A stretch of 64,000 nucleotides of DNA from contig PQWQ01000003.1 in the NCBI GenBank assembly GCA_002943765.1, positions 4,401,501 to 4,465,500 on the forward strand, written 5' to 3'. The stretch is from Psoroptes ovis. Its lineage: Eukaryota; Arthropoda; Arachnida; Sarcoptiformes; Psoroptidae. Positions 1 through 11,367 of this stretch are shown in pieces (position 1 is the first letter of the stretch; each line of letters begins with the position of its first letter). Under the pieces are notes generated by a model. It was not told the DNA's origin and ran no database searches. It saw only the letters and a list, made by a program, of their open reading frames with translations. Made by a program: the position numbers and the translations under genes.

Positions 1-406
1 GCGATACATATAGGCCGTGTATTGGACCAACACCAGCCAAATGACCATATGCTAAACCTTGTGGTATGTTCAGTGCCAGCACAGTTGTACCAGCAATCAA
101 ATCGGAAAGGAAATCGCTTCGCCATTTATAGCGGGGTAACCATTTCAATATTGGAATATGATCAGTTATCAATGAACAACAGTTGAATCGATCATCATTA
201 TTCGATATTTGTCTAAGAAAATTCTTGGATTTATTTTCACCAGGAACTTTCTCAGCATTATTCACTTTTACTTGACAATCTTTAGCCTCATTGCATGAAT
301 CGTAATAATCTTGACAATATGCAATTGGTCGATTTACATAAATATCTTGGATCGTTGGCCCTGTTGATGCTGGTGGTGCTTGATTTGTGTTGGTTGGCAT
401 TTCCAT
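1..406 (-). CDS. SLC26/SulP-family anion transporter, N-terminal part (runs off left edge)
   Basis: The minus-strand reading frame is open from an ATG at 406-404 to the window edge (135 residues seen). Residues 1-80 form a polar Asn/Gln/Pro-rich cytosolic tail. From about residue 84 the frame shows the conserved start of the SulP/SLC26 domain: a Pro-x-x-x-Trp-Leu-Pro-x-Tyr-x-Trp block (85-95), Asp-Leu-Ile-Ala-Gly (102-106), Ile-Pro-Gln-Gly-Leu-Ala-Tyr (114-120) and Gly-Leu-Tyr-Val-Ser (131-135). Members of this family are multi-pass plasma-membrane exchangers or channels for sulfate, chloride, bicarbonate, oxalate or iodide, with a C-terminal STAS domain that would lie outside the window. The substrate cannot be told from this fragment. 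The other nearby ATG (419-417) is out of frame. The gene is co-oriented with the DRAM-like pair, whose 3' end lies 401 bp away. Confidence 0.88.
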   Translation of the reverse strand, partial: MEMPTNTNQAPPASTGPTIQDIYVNRPIAYCQDYYDSCNEAKDCQVKVNNAEKVPGENKSKNFLRQISNNDDRFNCCSLITDHIPILKWLPRYKWRSDFLSDLIAGTTVLALNIPQGLAYGHLAGVGPIHGLYVS

Positions 407-807
407 GTCGTAAGCTCATACCCATCAAAATTTTATAAGATTTCAATGATCAAAGGGTTATTCAAAAATTATTATTAAAATGAAAATGAAATTGAAATGA
501 GACGAGGTATTTAAATATAATAATTTTTCAAGGGTAATAATTATGCCTCTATTTTAAATTATGGTAATAATCATTTAAATTTAAGCTATTATATCAAAGT
601 CCGGCTTTAATTTTATGATCATTTTTTAATTATTTTAATTACTTTAATCATTTGTCATTAAATTTTACAATAAAAAGTGTGCTTAGTGTGTGATGTTTGA
701 CTTGGTCGCACTTTTAAAAATTTCAAAAATTAAAAAAAAATCTGCGAAAACGACTGCCATCTGGTGGCCAACCATTGAACTACACACCCTGTGTCTAAAA
801 TGCTTGG
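407..807. other. Short intergenic spacer upstream of the SLC26-like gene
   Basis: This 401-bp AT-rich spacer lies between the SLC26-like start and the 3' end of the downstream DRAM-like gene. No coding signal is seen. It carries a site matching the CTCF consensus at 754-767, listed separately. Confidence 0.6.
754..767 (-). promoter_or_regulatory. CTCF-like site (AGATGGCAGT core)
   Basis: On the minus strand this reads CCACCAGATGGCAG, which matches every position of the 14-bp CTCF core consensus as I know it (CCASYAGRKGGCRS). It lies about 350 bp upstream of the SLC26-like ATG. Binding is an inference. Confidence 0.4.
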
Positions 808-1787
808 CTAAAATTTAATCAAATTCCAATATCTGAATCGAAGAAAACGACGACTAATTACAAAATTCAAAGGGACAAATGATAAGATTGCGATCCATTC
901 ACAAATGTTTCCAATGGTATGACACCAATAGCCTCGTTGATTTGGTTTCCAATGTAAACGTAAGTCAGTGTTAAGCAAATCTCGTATTGATCCATGAATT
1001 ATTGCTGATAACAGCGTGAATCCTATGCAAAACAATGTTGCAAAGCAACAAGTAATCATTATCACTGTGGCTGTTGTTGGTTTTGATTGTACATTGAATA
1101 TATTCAATATTTGATATGAATGTATCTGTGGTTTTAAACATTTGATTAGGTTGAATCAATTCGAATGTCATAAACAAGCTATAATCTTACGATTGAAAAC
1201 CCAAACACTAGCCCTGATGGTAGAAAAAGTAACACTCCAACCGTATGTGCTGATAAATTTTCAATGGAACGAAAATTCCCGGTTATAATCAAACCTATTG
1301 ATACAACTGTTGATGATAATAAAATTAAAGCACCACATCGTTTAAGACTATAGATTAATTCATAATCATTATCGTGGCTGTCGTTTTTGATTAATCTTTG
1401 TATGTTTAATCGATAATATTGTAATTGTTTATAAAGGATGATGGCTATTATTGTTGCTGTGTGTTATAACCGTAATTATTTCAAATTTCAAAGCATTTCA
1501 AGCATTATGGACTTACTCAAAATCGCAATGGCATCAAGAAATGTTGAAAAATAACCAGCAACCGGCAGCGTTGCACCGCTATCACTTACCAGCGGCCACA
1601 AAGGATATACCGAACCATTCGATACGGATACAATGTATGGGATGAAGCAGGAGAAAAATATGAGGATACCATTGACCATTGGTATTAACCAAAGATAATC
1701 TTGTTTGATTATTTGGAAAAATTTTAATGATGAATTTGAATTCAATGAATTCAATGAATTCGTTGATGATAAATCTATAGTTTTCAT
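808..1787 (-). CDS. DRAM/Frag1/Sfk1-family membrane protein, downstream paralog (3 exons)
   Basis: Exons on the minus strand are 1787-1517, 1456-1191 and 1125-808. They are joined by introns of 60 and 65 bp, in phases 1 and 0, with GTAAG donors and CAG acceptors, giving 284 residues. The protein has about six hydrophobic spans. It keeps family blocks: Val-Ser-Asp-Ser-Gly-Ala plus a Pro after the first span, Ile-Thr-Gly-Asn-Phe-Arg in the middle, and a late Leu-His-Trp ... Gly-Tyr ... Cys-Glu-Trp stretch equivalent to human DRAM2 (Leu-His-Trp ... Gly-Tyr ... Ala-Glu-Trp). Known DRAM proteins sit in lysosomal or Golgi membranes and modulate autophagy; this role is only inferred here. It follows a closely similar gene in tandem, so it is a local duplicate. 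It lacks the extra first intron of its neighbour. Confidence 0.85.
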
Positions 1788-1937
1788 CGTTCAAATCATT
1801 GTTTAAATTATTTTAAAAAATGTAAATTATATTTTATTGAAAGAGGGCTAAAAGCGAAAATTCAAATTAAATTTCAATGAGAGATATTCATAAATCACAA
1901 AATAATTCAATTAATCAAAATATTCCAAAGAAAATAA

Positions 1938-3038
1938 TTAAAATGAAACATTGCTCCAATGTTTAAACAGTCGTAATCGATTCGACAAGGCCATTGATAC
2001 TGGAACATATGCAAGTATGGCTACCCATTCAGCAATGGTACTAGCCAAATGCCAATTATAACCAGCCATTTGTTCATTCCAATGAAGACGAAATTCAATG
2101 TCCCAATATTTAAGTAATGTACCATGATCAATTATGGCTATCAGTGCTGCCAGACCACTGGTTAGTAGTGATATCGATAGTATTGTACCGAATACGGCCA
2201 AAGTGTATGGTCGTGTTTCGATTCGATCACATTGATAGAGCTGTTCAATCGTATAGACCTTGAATTTTTGATAAAATAGAAAATTAAGTCATCAAAGGAT
2301 TAAATCCTAATCAAAATGATCAAATACCTGTATGAAGATAATAATCGGTAAAAATCCAAACAACAGCGTAACACCGATCATATGAAAAGTTAGATTTTCG
2401 GCCATACGAAAATTACCGACCATTACAGTACCGAATGCGGCCACTAAGGCAAGAATTAATGCAACAAAATTGAGTTGATGTAATAATCTCAATTTTGTAG
2501 GGTTATTGATATGTTTATTTGTTGAATTTGGTATTATTTCATTCAAATAATATTTGATTTGTTTAGTACGGGCCCAAATAGTAATGACAACTGTCAATTT
2601 CGAAATAGAATTAGTCGTAAATTCATGGAATTAAATTCTTGAAAAACTCACTGATAAGGGCAATGAAATCGATTAATTGTGAAAAATAATTGGCCGCCGG
2701 CAAAAATGATGCCGTATCGGATACATATGGAAATATTGGATTATAATGACCTTTATCGGATGTCAATGCATAGCTATATTTCAAGAATATTTATGATTAA
2801 AATATCGTTCAAATTAAGCAAAGGTTATGACCACAAGAACTTACGGCATACAGCAAGCAATTATGACCAAGAAACTGCCCAAACACCCGCCGATCCATAA
2901 ATTTTGTTTGATACTCAGATAAAATTGCTTCTTCCATCGTGTAAAATTGTCGGAATCAGGTACTTTAATTGTTACATTATCGATATTAATTGCGATATTT
3001 TGTTGATTCATAGTCGATGAAGGGTTATTGTTGTCCAT
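1938..3038 (-). CDS. DRAM/Frag1/Sfk1-family membrane protein, upstream paralog (4 exons)
   Basis: Exons on the minus strand are 3038-2845, 2773-2652, 2590-2328 and 2258-1938. Introns are 61-71 bp with splice phases 2, 1 and 0, giving 299 residues. The N-terminal ~40 residues are cytosolic and polar; about six membrane spans follow. Diagnostic blocks are Tyr-Val-Ser-Asp-Thr-Ala followed by Leu-Pro, Met-Val-Gly-Asn-Phe-Arg in the centre, and Leu-His-Trp ... Gly-Tyr ... Ala-Glu-Trp in the last exon. Introns 2 and 3 match introns 1 and 2 of the adjacent paralog in both phase and position, which supports both gene models and shows tandem duplication. The last exon starts after a CAAG acceptor, less standard than CAG, but the frame continues cleanly. 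The start is the first in-frame ATG. A lysosomal/autophagy role is family knowledge, not shown here. Confidence 0.87.
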
Positions 3039-4698
3039 AATATTTGGAAAAATAAATTAAATTTATTAAAATAACCCGAGGAAACCCTAAGAAAAACCGC
3101 AGAAACCCGAGAAACCGTAGAAATTATTCAATAATCTTAGACGTTTGATGGATGCTTTATGGAGAGGATCGCACGGAATAAATGAGAAATATTTTAAGAC
3201 AAAGAAACAAAAAAACACCGAAAATCTTCAAAAGAAAACAGCACACAATGAATTAATCTGTCGATCAGTGTTGATTAGGATCGAATCGCTAAGACGCTAT
3301 GAGATAAACATCAAAAAGGTATCATATTTCAATCATTCATTTATTCATTCTTGACTCTTTGACTGATTGATTTCAATTATTTAAAATGAAAATATTTGAA
3401 TTTTCTTATGATAATCACAACACCAGATCGATCAATTAAATAAACAAACTAACAAAATTTCAAATCAACGAACGTCAGAAATCACCACCAAAGCGAAATC
3501 ATCGCCTCTTATTGATCATACACCCTCTTATGCACTGGCATAGAATCAATACACAATCAGAAAATGTATAGTCTTGAAATTGAATTTGATTTGAAATTGA
3601 TGACAAAATTTTCAAATTTTCAAAAAGCTTAAAACCTTATGTTTAAAACTTGATGTTCATGCATACACTTGATTAATAACACAATGTGTGTGATCATGAT
3701 TGCCATTCAATGGTCATTTTTACTTTTCAAACTAGTCACTAAACACTAGTCACACAGTCACTAGTCACTAGTCACAGTCATTATCATTGATGCTTAAATT
3801 GATGCTTGATTAATATCATTTGATTAATCATTGAAATTTAACATTGAAAATTGAAAATTTTCATTTTCTTTGAAATTTTCTTAGAAATTGAATCATAAGA
3901 AAAATCAATGTACGTAAGAATCAATTTCGGAGAAAAACTTGAATTGAATTAGAATTCACCCACCACAGCAGTTACACATGTTTTAATAATTTGAAATTTT
4001 GAAAATTTTGATAATAATTTACTTAATTAATGATTAGCTTTGATCACATTTATTCATTTATTCATTTATTCATCCATTGATCTGCACTAATCATCATCAT
4101 CATTCATTGAATGATTGGAATGTGTAAATTGTAAAAATGTGTAAATCAATCAATCAACAAGTGGACAAACAAGTTTCTATTTTTTCGAAATTTAAATTAT
4201 CAAAGCAAATACATATATTTGAATTTGAAATGATTGAAATTTGTCTGATTTGACTGGGATTCAATTGAATAGCATTGAAAATTTTCAAATTTCTGTCAAA
4301 TTTCATAATTTCAAATAATTCAAAAATAATTTGAAAATAATTTAAAAATAATCAAATTTGATAATCACATCAAATTACATATCAATATTAGCCATGAGTC
4401 TATTCATCAGTAGCCATTGATTTCAATGTGATTTTCGATTGAATTTTCAATTGAAAAATTTCAAATTAATTAATATTTTTTGGAATTAATTAATTTCAAA
4501 TTAATTATATTCATTCAATTTCCTTTTGATCGTTTGTTTTATTTACTATTTTTTGATAATAACGATTTTGATCAATTTAATAATAATTTTGATCAATTTT
4601 GTCATTTGCGATCGTCAAACACACGGGATGTGACATTCTAATTATTTGATCAAATTTGACTGTGAGGTTGTAGTCCTTGATAAAATTTAAATTTCCTA

Positions 4699-4716
4699 GC
4701 AGCAGCAGCAGCAGCA
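4699..4716. repeat. (AGC)6 trinucleotide repeat
   Basis: Six AGC units in non-coding DNA. Confidence 0.9.
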
Positions 4717-4849
4717 GAAGATATTATCTTTGAAAATGACAAATATTTGCACTCATTCGAAAATTGTTCAATTTGAGGCTTTTGTTATATTTAACTATAT
4801 TTTTATTGATTCTGAGAAATAAATATATTTTTATTAATCAAAAAATACA

Positions 4850-4976
4850 GGGTTTCAAGTTTCACACAATCAAAATTGAATTTCGTAGTTTTAAAATTGA
4901 TTTTCGTAATTTCACGGTTTAAAATTGCATTCAAAACTACGAAAATCAATTTGAAAACTCCGAATTAAAACTTCAA
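4850..4976. repeat. Foldback element, family 3
   Basis: The left arm contains TTTCGTAGTTTTAAAATTGA units and the right arm their reverse complement (AAAACTACGAAAATCAATTT), with ends near CAGGGTTTCAAGTTT and AATTAAAACTTC. Five other copies are in this window. Confidence 0.75.
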
Positions 4977-5072
4977 AAAAAAAATTAAAACGACTCATGA
5001 CATTCCATTAATTTCCAGGGTGATTCAGCATTTTAAATTCATTGATTTTCAAATAATTCAGTTTTGAATTAA

Positions 5073-5549
5073 TCAAATGCGGCCCTTGCCCTTGGTTTCA
5101 GGATAATATTTACGCAGATAATCTTCACAAGCGATCAAAAATGTTCGACAATTTTGTAATGAAATATTCATTTCAATACTTTCTTCTTGTCCACGAAACG
5201 ATGATGTTTCAATAATTTCATATATTCTTAATACAATCAATTGGATTTCATGCTGTTTTTGTTTTATTTGTTCATATATCCGATTACGAGCATCCGTATC
5301 ACCTGTTGATTGTTTGAAACGTTGATTTAATGATTTTAGAAATATGAGATATGGATATAGAATCCGGCTCATTTGTTCACTTTTACGGATTTGTTTCAGG
5401 GAATTTTTGAATGATATTTCATATTTCGTTCGAGGTCGTTGGTGAGGATGCTCATCATCAGGTGATTTACTTATGATAATCATCATTGAAATGATTAATA
5501 TCAACGAAATTGTAATTATAATACTGCCTAGTTTCATTCTTATGGCCAT
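5073..5549 (-). CDS. Small single-pass or secreted protein, unknown function
   Basis: A single-exon frame of 158 residues starts at ATG 5549-5547; a second in-frame Met at residue 5 is an alternative start. Residues 5-28 are strongly hydrophobic and Ile/Leu/Ser-rich, acting as a signal peptide or signal anchor. The remaining ~125 residues are hydrophilic, rich in Lys/Arg/Glu/Gln and likely alpha-helical, with two Cys near the C-terminus (Asn-Cys ... Ala-Cys). I do not recognise a family. The gene faces away from the multi-pass membrane protein gene that starts 595 bp away on the plus strand, and the two may share the spacer as a promoter region. Clear coding composition compared with the surrounding DNA supports it as real. 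Confidence 0.65.
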   Translation of the reverse strand: MAIRMKLGSIIITISLILIISMMIIISKSPDDEHPHQRPRTKYEISFKNSLKQIRKSEQMSRILYPYLIFLKSLNQRFKQSTGDTDARNRIYEQIKQKQHEIQLIVLRIYEIIETSSFRGQEESIEMNISLQNCRTFLIACEDYLRKYYPETKGKGRI

Positions 5550-6143
5550 TTTCTGTGATTTTTTGAAATTTTTTCATTATTTATAAGGTTATAATCTTTG
5601 AAAAATAAACAAACAATTATTGATTATGATTGAAAATCAATATTGATACAATTATCATCATCATCATCGTTGTGTTTCAATGGTAACCATTACTTGGTGA
5701 TAATTTTTTTGAAAAATTTGTTTTTATTCATCGACAACAGATGGCGTTGTTTGAGCTTAAATTTGAAAATTTTGAATTTTGAAATTTTCATGCAAAAATC
5801 AATTGAAATTTTTTGAATTATTTCCCCCTAAATAATCAAACAATACATGGCATAAATTGGCCATTCAGACCCAGTACTTGTTATCCTTGATATTTGACCG
5901 GAATCCCTAATCAAAAAGGCTACCAATTGTTGCCCTATTAGCCCTGATTTCACCCCAAAAATTGGTCAAAATCCAATTCGAAAGTAATTCAAAGCTCAAT
6001 TTTCCCATAAAACACATTGAATTCTCGAATTTTTTCGACCAAAAAAAAAAGAAATCCATACGATATTCAAATATTCGCATTGAATTGAATATTTGAATTG
6101 CTTGAATTGTTTGAATTTTAATTCAAATTCAAAAAACAACAAA
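5550..6143. other. Divergent promoter spacer
   Basis: This spacer separates two divergently oriented genes. It contains AGATGGCGTT at 5739-5748. No TATA box stands out. Confidence 0.45.
5739..5745 (+). promoter_or_regulatory. AGATGGC motif (CTCF/YY1-like)
   Basis: AGATGGCGTT lies in the divergent spacer, 190 bp upstream of the minus-strand gene start. It is one of eight AGATGGC occurrences in the window. Confidence 0.3.
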
Positions 6144-6975
6144 ATGGATACGACATTTAATAATTTGTATAGCAGTAGTAATAGGCAACAACAACAACAA
6201 CGACAAATGTACATTTGGCAAATGATCAATTTAGCCATAATTATTTTGGCTTTAATTCATTCGAAATTTAATGATCATGATGATAATAATTTTGTAATAA
6301 ACAACAACTATGAAAGTAATGGTTATAACCATGCAAATAATTACTACTATCGATTCTATCTACGATTGTTGGCATCATACACATTATTCACCACCATCTT
6401 TGTCATTATCATTACATTTACGGTAAATTATCATTTTTTGTATTTTGTCAATTGTCTAATTGTCTTTGAATTTTTTCGTAAATTCAATAATCTTATGGAA
6501 GACCATATGTCGTAATCGACGAATCACGAGAATATTTTGGCCCGCTCATAAAACCCTACAAACATATTGTTTACTGATTTCGATTGATACATTTAGCCAA
6601 TATTTCCAATGTTTAATCGTTGGAAATTATTTCAATGATAACAATTCAATGACTGTTGATCAACAATCGAATTTGATTGAAGGGTTAATTCTTCGAATTA
6701 TTCTCTTATCATTGTTATTGATATCAACATTGTTTACATATGATTATATTGATGTATGGATACAGAAGGTGGATAGGTCCATATTGAAATCTCTACGGCA
6801 TCATTACCTATCACAATTGGTTTCCGATTATTGTTTGGCGAGATATTTACATTATTGTTATTACTATAATCATATGTCAAATGAATTGATTCATTGGCTG
6901 TTTACAGCATTGATTTCCATATTTTATTTACGAAATATTCGTCCAGCGATTGTAATCGATGATTGGACATTTTAA
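6144..6975 (+). CDS. Multi-pass membrane protein, unknown family (2 exons)
   Basis: Exon 1 runs 6144-6422 from an ATG in AAAATGG context. A 79-bp phase-0 intron follows (ACG|GTAAAT donor, GGAAG acceptor), then exon 2 at 6502-6975, giving about 250 residues. The N-terminus has a short Gln run. Hydrophobic spans lie at the start of exon 1, across the end of exon 1, and as three more in exon 2, ending in a Leu-Arg-Asn-Ile-Arg-Pro tail. A polar Asn/Asp/Tyr-rich stretch separates the first two spans. Without splicing, exon 1 runs into a stop at 6513-6515, so the intron is needed to join the two hydrophobic frames. I do not recognise the family. The stop codon overlaps an AAGACTATAGAT word found elsewhere in the window. 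Confidence 0.6.
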
Positions 6976-7718
6976 GACTATAGATTTTCAGATATTTATA
7001 TTTATTTTCATTCGAAATAGCCATTAAATTGGCTTCAAATTTGATTTATTCGAGGAAAATTTGAGAAAATCAAAAATTTCCACAAATAAACCTTTGAAAA
7101 ACCTTGACAATTTTTGAAAAATGATAATACAATTAATGGAGGTCGTTTACACCGCTATGTGCGCAACAATAATAAAAATTGTCATGTCTAAGGTTTAAAC
7201 CTTAATATTTTTTTTCAAAAATTTATGATTTCAAACGTGCGAACTTCTGCATCAAATGATCGACGAGTAATTAATTAATTATGACTTTAATTAATTAATT
7301 TATTAATTTATTACTTGATCATTAATAAATCATGCGAAATATAATTTATTATCATTCATTCCACAGTCGCATTCGATTCCGTATAAGATCCGTAAAGGTT
7401 TTATTACGCTCGTAGTCGTCATATACCATAGATCAATATCCAAATGACAAGTCATAACATCACATGTTTTTTCCAGTCATAAATCATCGAAATTCAAGGA
7501 AATATCAGTCGCTATCATATTTCATTGATTCAATTCAATTATTTGAGGCTTGATTTACCCATCAAACGCATCCGAAATGCGTTAATCAATCAATCAATCG
7601 ATCAATTGATCAATCGCTATTGATTAGATCAAAATATAGATCAAAATATTGTGAATGAATAGTTGTGATTGATCACACAAATATCTATGATTACACAGAT
7701 CATTGATTTATTTTTTAT

Positions 7719-7812
7719 TTAGGTTGTCCGAAAAGTTCATACGGCTTAATCTGTGATTATTCACAATAGAGTTGCTTAATGAAAATCAGCCAAAACTTTT
7801 CGGACAGCCTAA
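7719..7812 (-). mobile_element. Mariner-like MITE, family 1A
   Basis: Ends are TTAGGTTGTCCGAAAAGTT and its complement, with an interior of the 1A type. At 94 bp it is slightly longer than the usual ~83 bp. Confidence 0.85.
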
Positions 7813-8149
7813 TATTTTGATTTTTTTTCCTGATTTTTTTTTTTTTTTTTGTGAATGACCGTATTTGTACTGATCGTAATTGGTATCAATTTGTTCATTT
7901 GTTTGTTTGTGTGACGACATTTGTATTTGATAATTGCATATCGTGATTTATGAAAATCATACGATTTATGTCGATCATGATCGATTTACTATGATTTCAT
8001 TCAATCAAATTTTGTGGGGGATAACATTGTAAAACATGCCATCATTTTTTCCTCCTCTTTTCATTCATTCATTCAGCATTTCACTGTTTGATTCGGCCAA
8101 AAATCTATAATCTTCGCTCAAACATACATGTACCAATTGATTGATGATA

Positions 8150-8312
8150 CAAAGTTTTAAAATTTTAATTCAGAATTTTAAAATTAATTTTCATAATTTT
8201 TAAATTTAATTTCATAATTTCACCATTTAAAATTACATTAAAAACTATGAAATTCAACTTGAAAACTACGAAAATAAATTTCAAAACTCTGAATTAAAAC
8301 TTGAAACATTGT
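8150..8312. repeat. Foldback element, family 3 (longest copy)
   Basis: A palindromic array of TTTTAAAATTAATTTTCATA-type units on the left and AAAACTACGAAAATAAATTT-type units on the right. It has more units per arm than the 109-bp copy. Confidence 0.7.
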
Positions 8313-8493
8313 AATTCATATCTTTTTCTTTTTTGGCCGTATTTTAAGACCTTAGAGACCTTGATTTTCGATTCATATATGAATACATTCACTGAATACA
8401 CAAAGATGACAATTCACAATTTTGAAAATAATTTTTTTTAAAATGAATTTTGTTCTTGTTCTAAATTTAACGCTTGAAATGTCACATTTCATA

Positions 8494-8577
8494 TTAGGTT
8501 GTCCATTAAGTTCTTGCCGTTTTTTGAAATTTTTTTTTTTATTCAAAAAACAGCAAGAACTTATGGGACAACCCCAA
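8494..8577. mobile_element. MITE, family 1B-like, degenerate
   Basis: TTAGGTTGTCC-ATTAAGTTCTTGCCG on the left pairs with CAGCAAGAACTTATGGGACAACC on the right. The centre is a poly-T/A hairpin. Confidence 0.7.
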
Positions 8578-8885
8578 TACATCTTTCATATTCATTCCAA
8601 TAATCACAAATCTCGAAATTGTCGTAAACAAATTTGTTTTTTTTTTGTAAATGTATATTTGTATTTGTTTGTTTGCCAATTACAATCTGCCAAACACATG
8701 TATTGTTTGAAGACATATTTTTTGAAGCCAATTTTTTCCGACGATTCTGTTGAGTAATAATCATCATTATCTTTGAATAATTCTTAATTGTAGACAATTG
8801 ACGTCAAACAACAACAAGAATTGAATTTTGAAATTTAAAAAAAAAATCAGCGTTTTTTTCGGCCAAAATCATTTTCAGGCAATCA

Positions 8886-8899
8886 ACGTAGCAGTACGT
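8886..8899. repeat. ACGTA-N4-TACGT inverted pair
   Basis: ACGTA-GCAG-TACGT has the same arms and 4-bp spacer as two sites at 35025 and 35069. Confidence 0.5.
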
Positions 8900-9104
8900 C
8901 CTTATAATCATTATGTTCTCTGAATTGCCGGCGCTCGTAGGGCAGTAATCTTATTGTTTAATTAAAAAGTGTCGTCAGATTTTTTTACAATTGAAAAAAA
9001 TTAATTACAAAACAATCAAATGAAATATTCTTTCATTTGTAATTTTCTTTTAAAATCAATTTACGCGGATGTCACCGCGAACAAATTGGAAATTTTCTAA
9101 TATA

Positions 9105-9213
9105 AGTTTTAATTCGTAGTTTTAAAATTAATTTTCGTATTTTTCAAATTGAATTTCGTAATTTCACCATTAAAAATTACATTCAAAACTCTGAAATAAA
9201 ACTTTTAAAAAAC
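9105..9213. repeat. Foldback element, family 3 (shortest copy)
   Basis: Left units are AGTTTTAATTCGTAGTTTTA and the right arm is AAAACTCTGAAATAAAACTT. About 109 bp. Confidence 0.7.
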
Positions 9214-10304
9214 CAATTCACACATTTTCCAATGCAAATTCAATGCAAATTTTCCAATACAAATTTCGTATAATTTGTACATTTGTGCGTGTGTGACATC
9301 GTATGTACATACAGGATTTCTTTTCCTGCCATTTTTTTTATTTGAATGGTTTTTTCCCATTTCAATTATTTCGTAAAGTCTGCTGCTGCATGCAAACATT
9401 AAAGATGAATGAATTGAATTGAATTGAAATTAATTTCATTTTAAAACGAATTCACAAAATTCCATTGTATCGAATGGCAATGAAACAATACAAAGCATTG
9501 AAAAGTGATTAAAAAATTTTCCCAAATCGACAGCTTCTCGCTGAGTATTTAATGTTCAATATGTTAATGTATTCAAATAATTGAAAATTTTAAAAAATTG
9601 GAAAATCACAAATTCCATTGATCGAGATATACACAGTGGTTTTCAGCAAATAATCCATTCCCAATTGCTGATCATTCAATTTTTTTTTGTTGATTAATCA
9701 ATTGAAATTGATTAATTTGTATGGATTCGCAGATTTGAATGGATTAAAATAGATTTGATTGATTCAAATATTTGACTTGTTCAAATATTGTCGAATGATG
9801 ATAATCAAATCAAATTATTAAATTTTTTTCGCACAATTTTTTTTTCAATGAAAAATATCGTCAGCATTATTATTTGGTTATAAATCATCTTTGGAATTTA
9901 AAATGATATAAATAATCATGAAAAAATATTTATATGACAATCGATTGTCATAGTAATATATGCATATATTTCAAATTACGTCGATTAAATACCTTCAAAT
10001 TGACATTGACATTTATACGTATGCAAACTAATACACACACCTGTTGATCCTATTGATTGATTGATTGATTTTTTTTTGTAGGATTAGTACGCAGTTAGAG
10101 CTGTATTATATGAGTATAAGGTATTAGCTTCGATCTGATTAATTTTCTATTGTTTTCTTGAATTTGACCTCGAAAATCAATTGCTATTATTCCAGAAAAA
10201 TGAAGATGAGAATTGATTGATGATACTATTTGCTGCTTAACCAGTCAGTAATTTCATTCAGAAAATGTAATCAAACAGTCGAGTTTTTTCTTTAACATTG
10301 GTTT

Positions 10305-10373
10305 TGCCCGTGTCAGAACCGGGCTAAGCGATTTCTATGCAAAAATTGAGCCCGTGAAATTAACGGGCTGAGC
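10305..10373. repeat. Pair of GC-rich hairpins
   Basis: GCCCG...CGGGC is followed by AGCCCGT-GAAATTA-ACGGGCT, a perfect 7-bp stem with a 7-nt loop. The CGGGCT(A/G)AGC word occurs twice. It is unusual in such AT-rich DNA; no function is assigned. Confidence 0.5.
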
Positions 10374-11163
10374 AACTAGACAGCGGATAGAGTAATTTTT
10401 CAATTTTAACCCATTCACAAAAAACAAAATGCAACGAATGAACCATGAAAATAATTTGTTCATTCATTGATTAATTCAAATTGATTGAATAATGATCAAT
10501 GATCAAGTAATTGAATCTTAATTTGAATTGAAAAATCAAAATAGATCATTATCACTGTGTCATTGAATGTTGATTTGAATTAATGAATTGAATATATTTA
10601 AAAATAGCCTCGATTCTATTGTTTTTTTTTTATTGAATAAATGAATTCCCACACACAGACCTTTGTCAGTGAACGAATAAATCAAAGACAAAAGCAAATT
10701 CAATGTAAAAATTTAATTTTCTGAAATTTTATTACGAGAAATTATGTCAGTTCGTGTGTGCATTGAATACTTGGGAACATATTTTCAATGATTGTCTTGT
10801 ATTAAGCATTCAAAGATTTTCAATGAAACAATTCACAGCCAAATGACCATATGGGACCATATATGGACCTTTATACGAGGACCTTTTGAATTTAATGAAT
10901 TTATTTCAAAAACTATGTGGCCAATTTCACACAGATTCATTCATTAATCTATGTGAAAGTTTTATTATTTTTGTATGCAAATTGGTTTTTTCCATACACA
11001 CAAATAGTTGGATACACACGAAGGAAACTTTCCAATAATTAATGAAATATTTTGATTTTTTTTTGGAAATTTTTTCTCCATTTTGAATGTCATCATTGTG
11101 GTTGACAATGATTGTGAATATTATTTTGATTTATTAATAATAATTGAAAATGTCATCAAACTA

Positions 11164-11245
11164 TTAGGTTGTACGGAAAGTTTTTGCCGATTATATTGTA
11201 GAAAATTATTGCAGAAAATTGGCAAAAACTTTCCGGACAACTTAA
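11164..11245. mobile_element. MITE, family 1B
   Basis: TTAGGTTGTACGGAAAGTTT ends and an interior of TTGCCGATTATATTGTAG...AAAATTGGCAAAAACTTTCC form a near-complete hairpin. Confidence 0.8.
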
Positions 11246-11322
11246 TATTTTTGGAAAATTTTCTAATATTTCACTTTGAACATGTAGAAATACAGATTTC
11301 AAATATATCAATATTCAATTCA

Positions 11323-11367
11323 ATTGATTGATCGATCGATACATGACCAACCGATCGATCAATCAAT
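11323..11367. repeat. Perfect 15-bp inverted repeat
   Basis: ATTGATTGATCGATC is mirrored by GATCGATCAATCAAT with a 15-bp spacer. It is made of low-complexity ATTGATCGAT units. Confidence 0.6.

Larger units (their letters stand above)
3039..5072. other. Intergenic region, no gene seen
   Basis: About 2 kb of AT-rich DNA upstream of the DRAM-like pair. 3073-3123, just before the start codon, contains a degenerate GAAACCC-type short repeat. A family 3 foldback element lies at 4850-4976 and an (AGC)6 run at 4699-4716. A 69-codon frame at 3145-3354 has no coding character. Confidence 0.5.
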
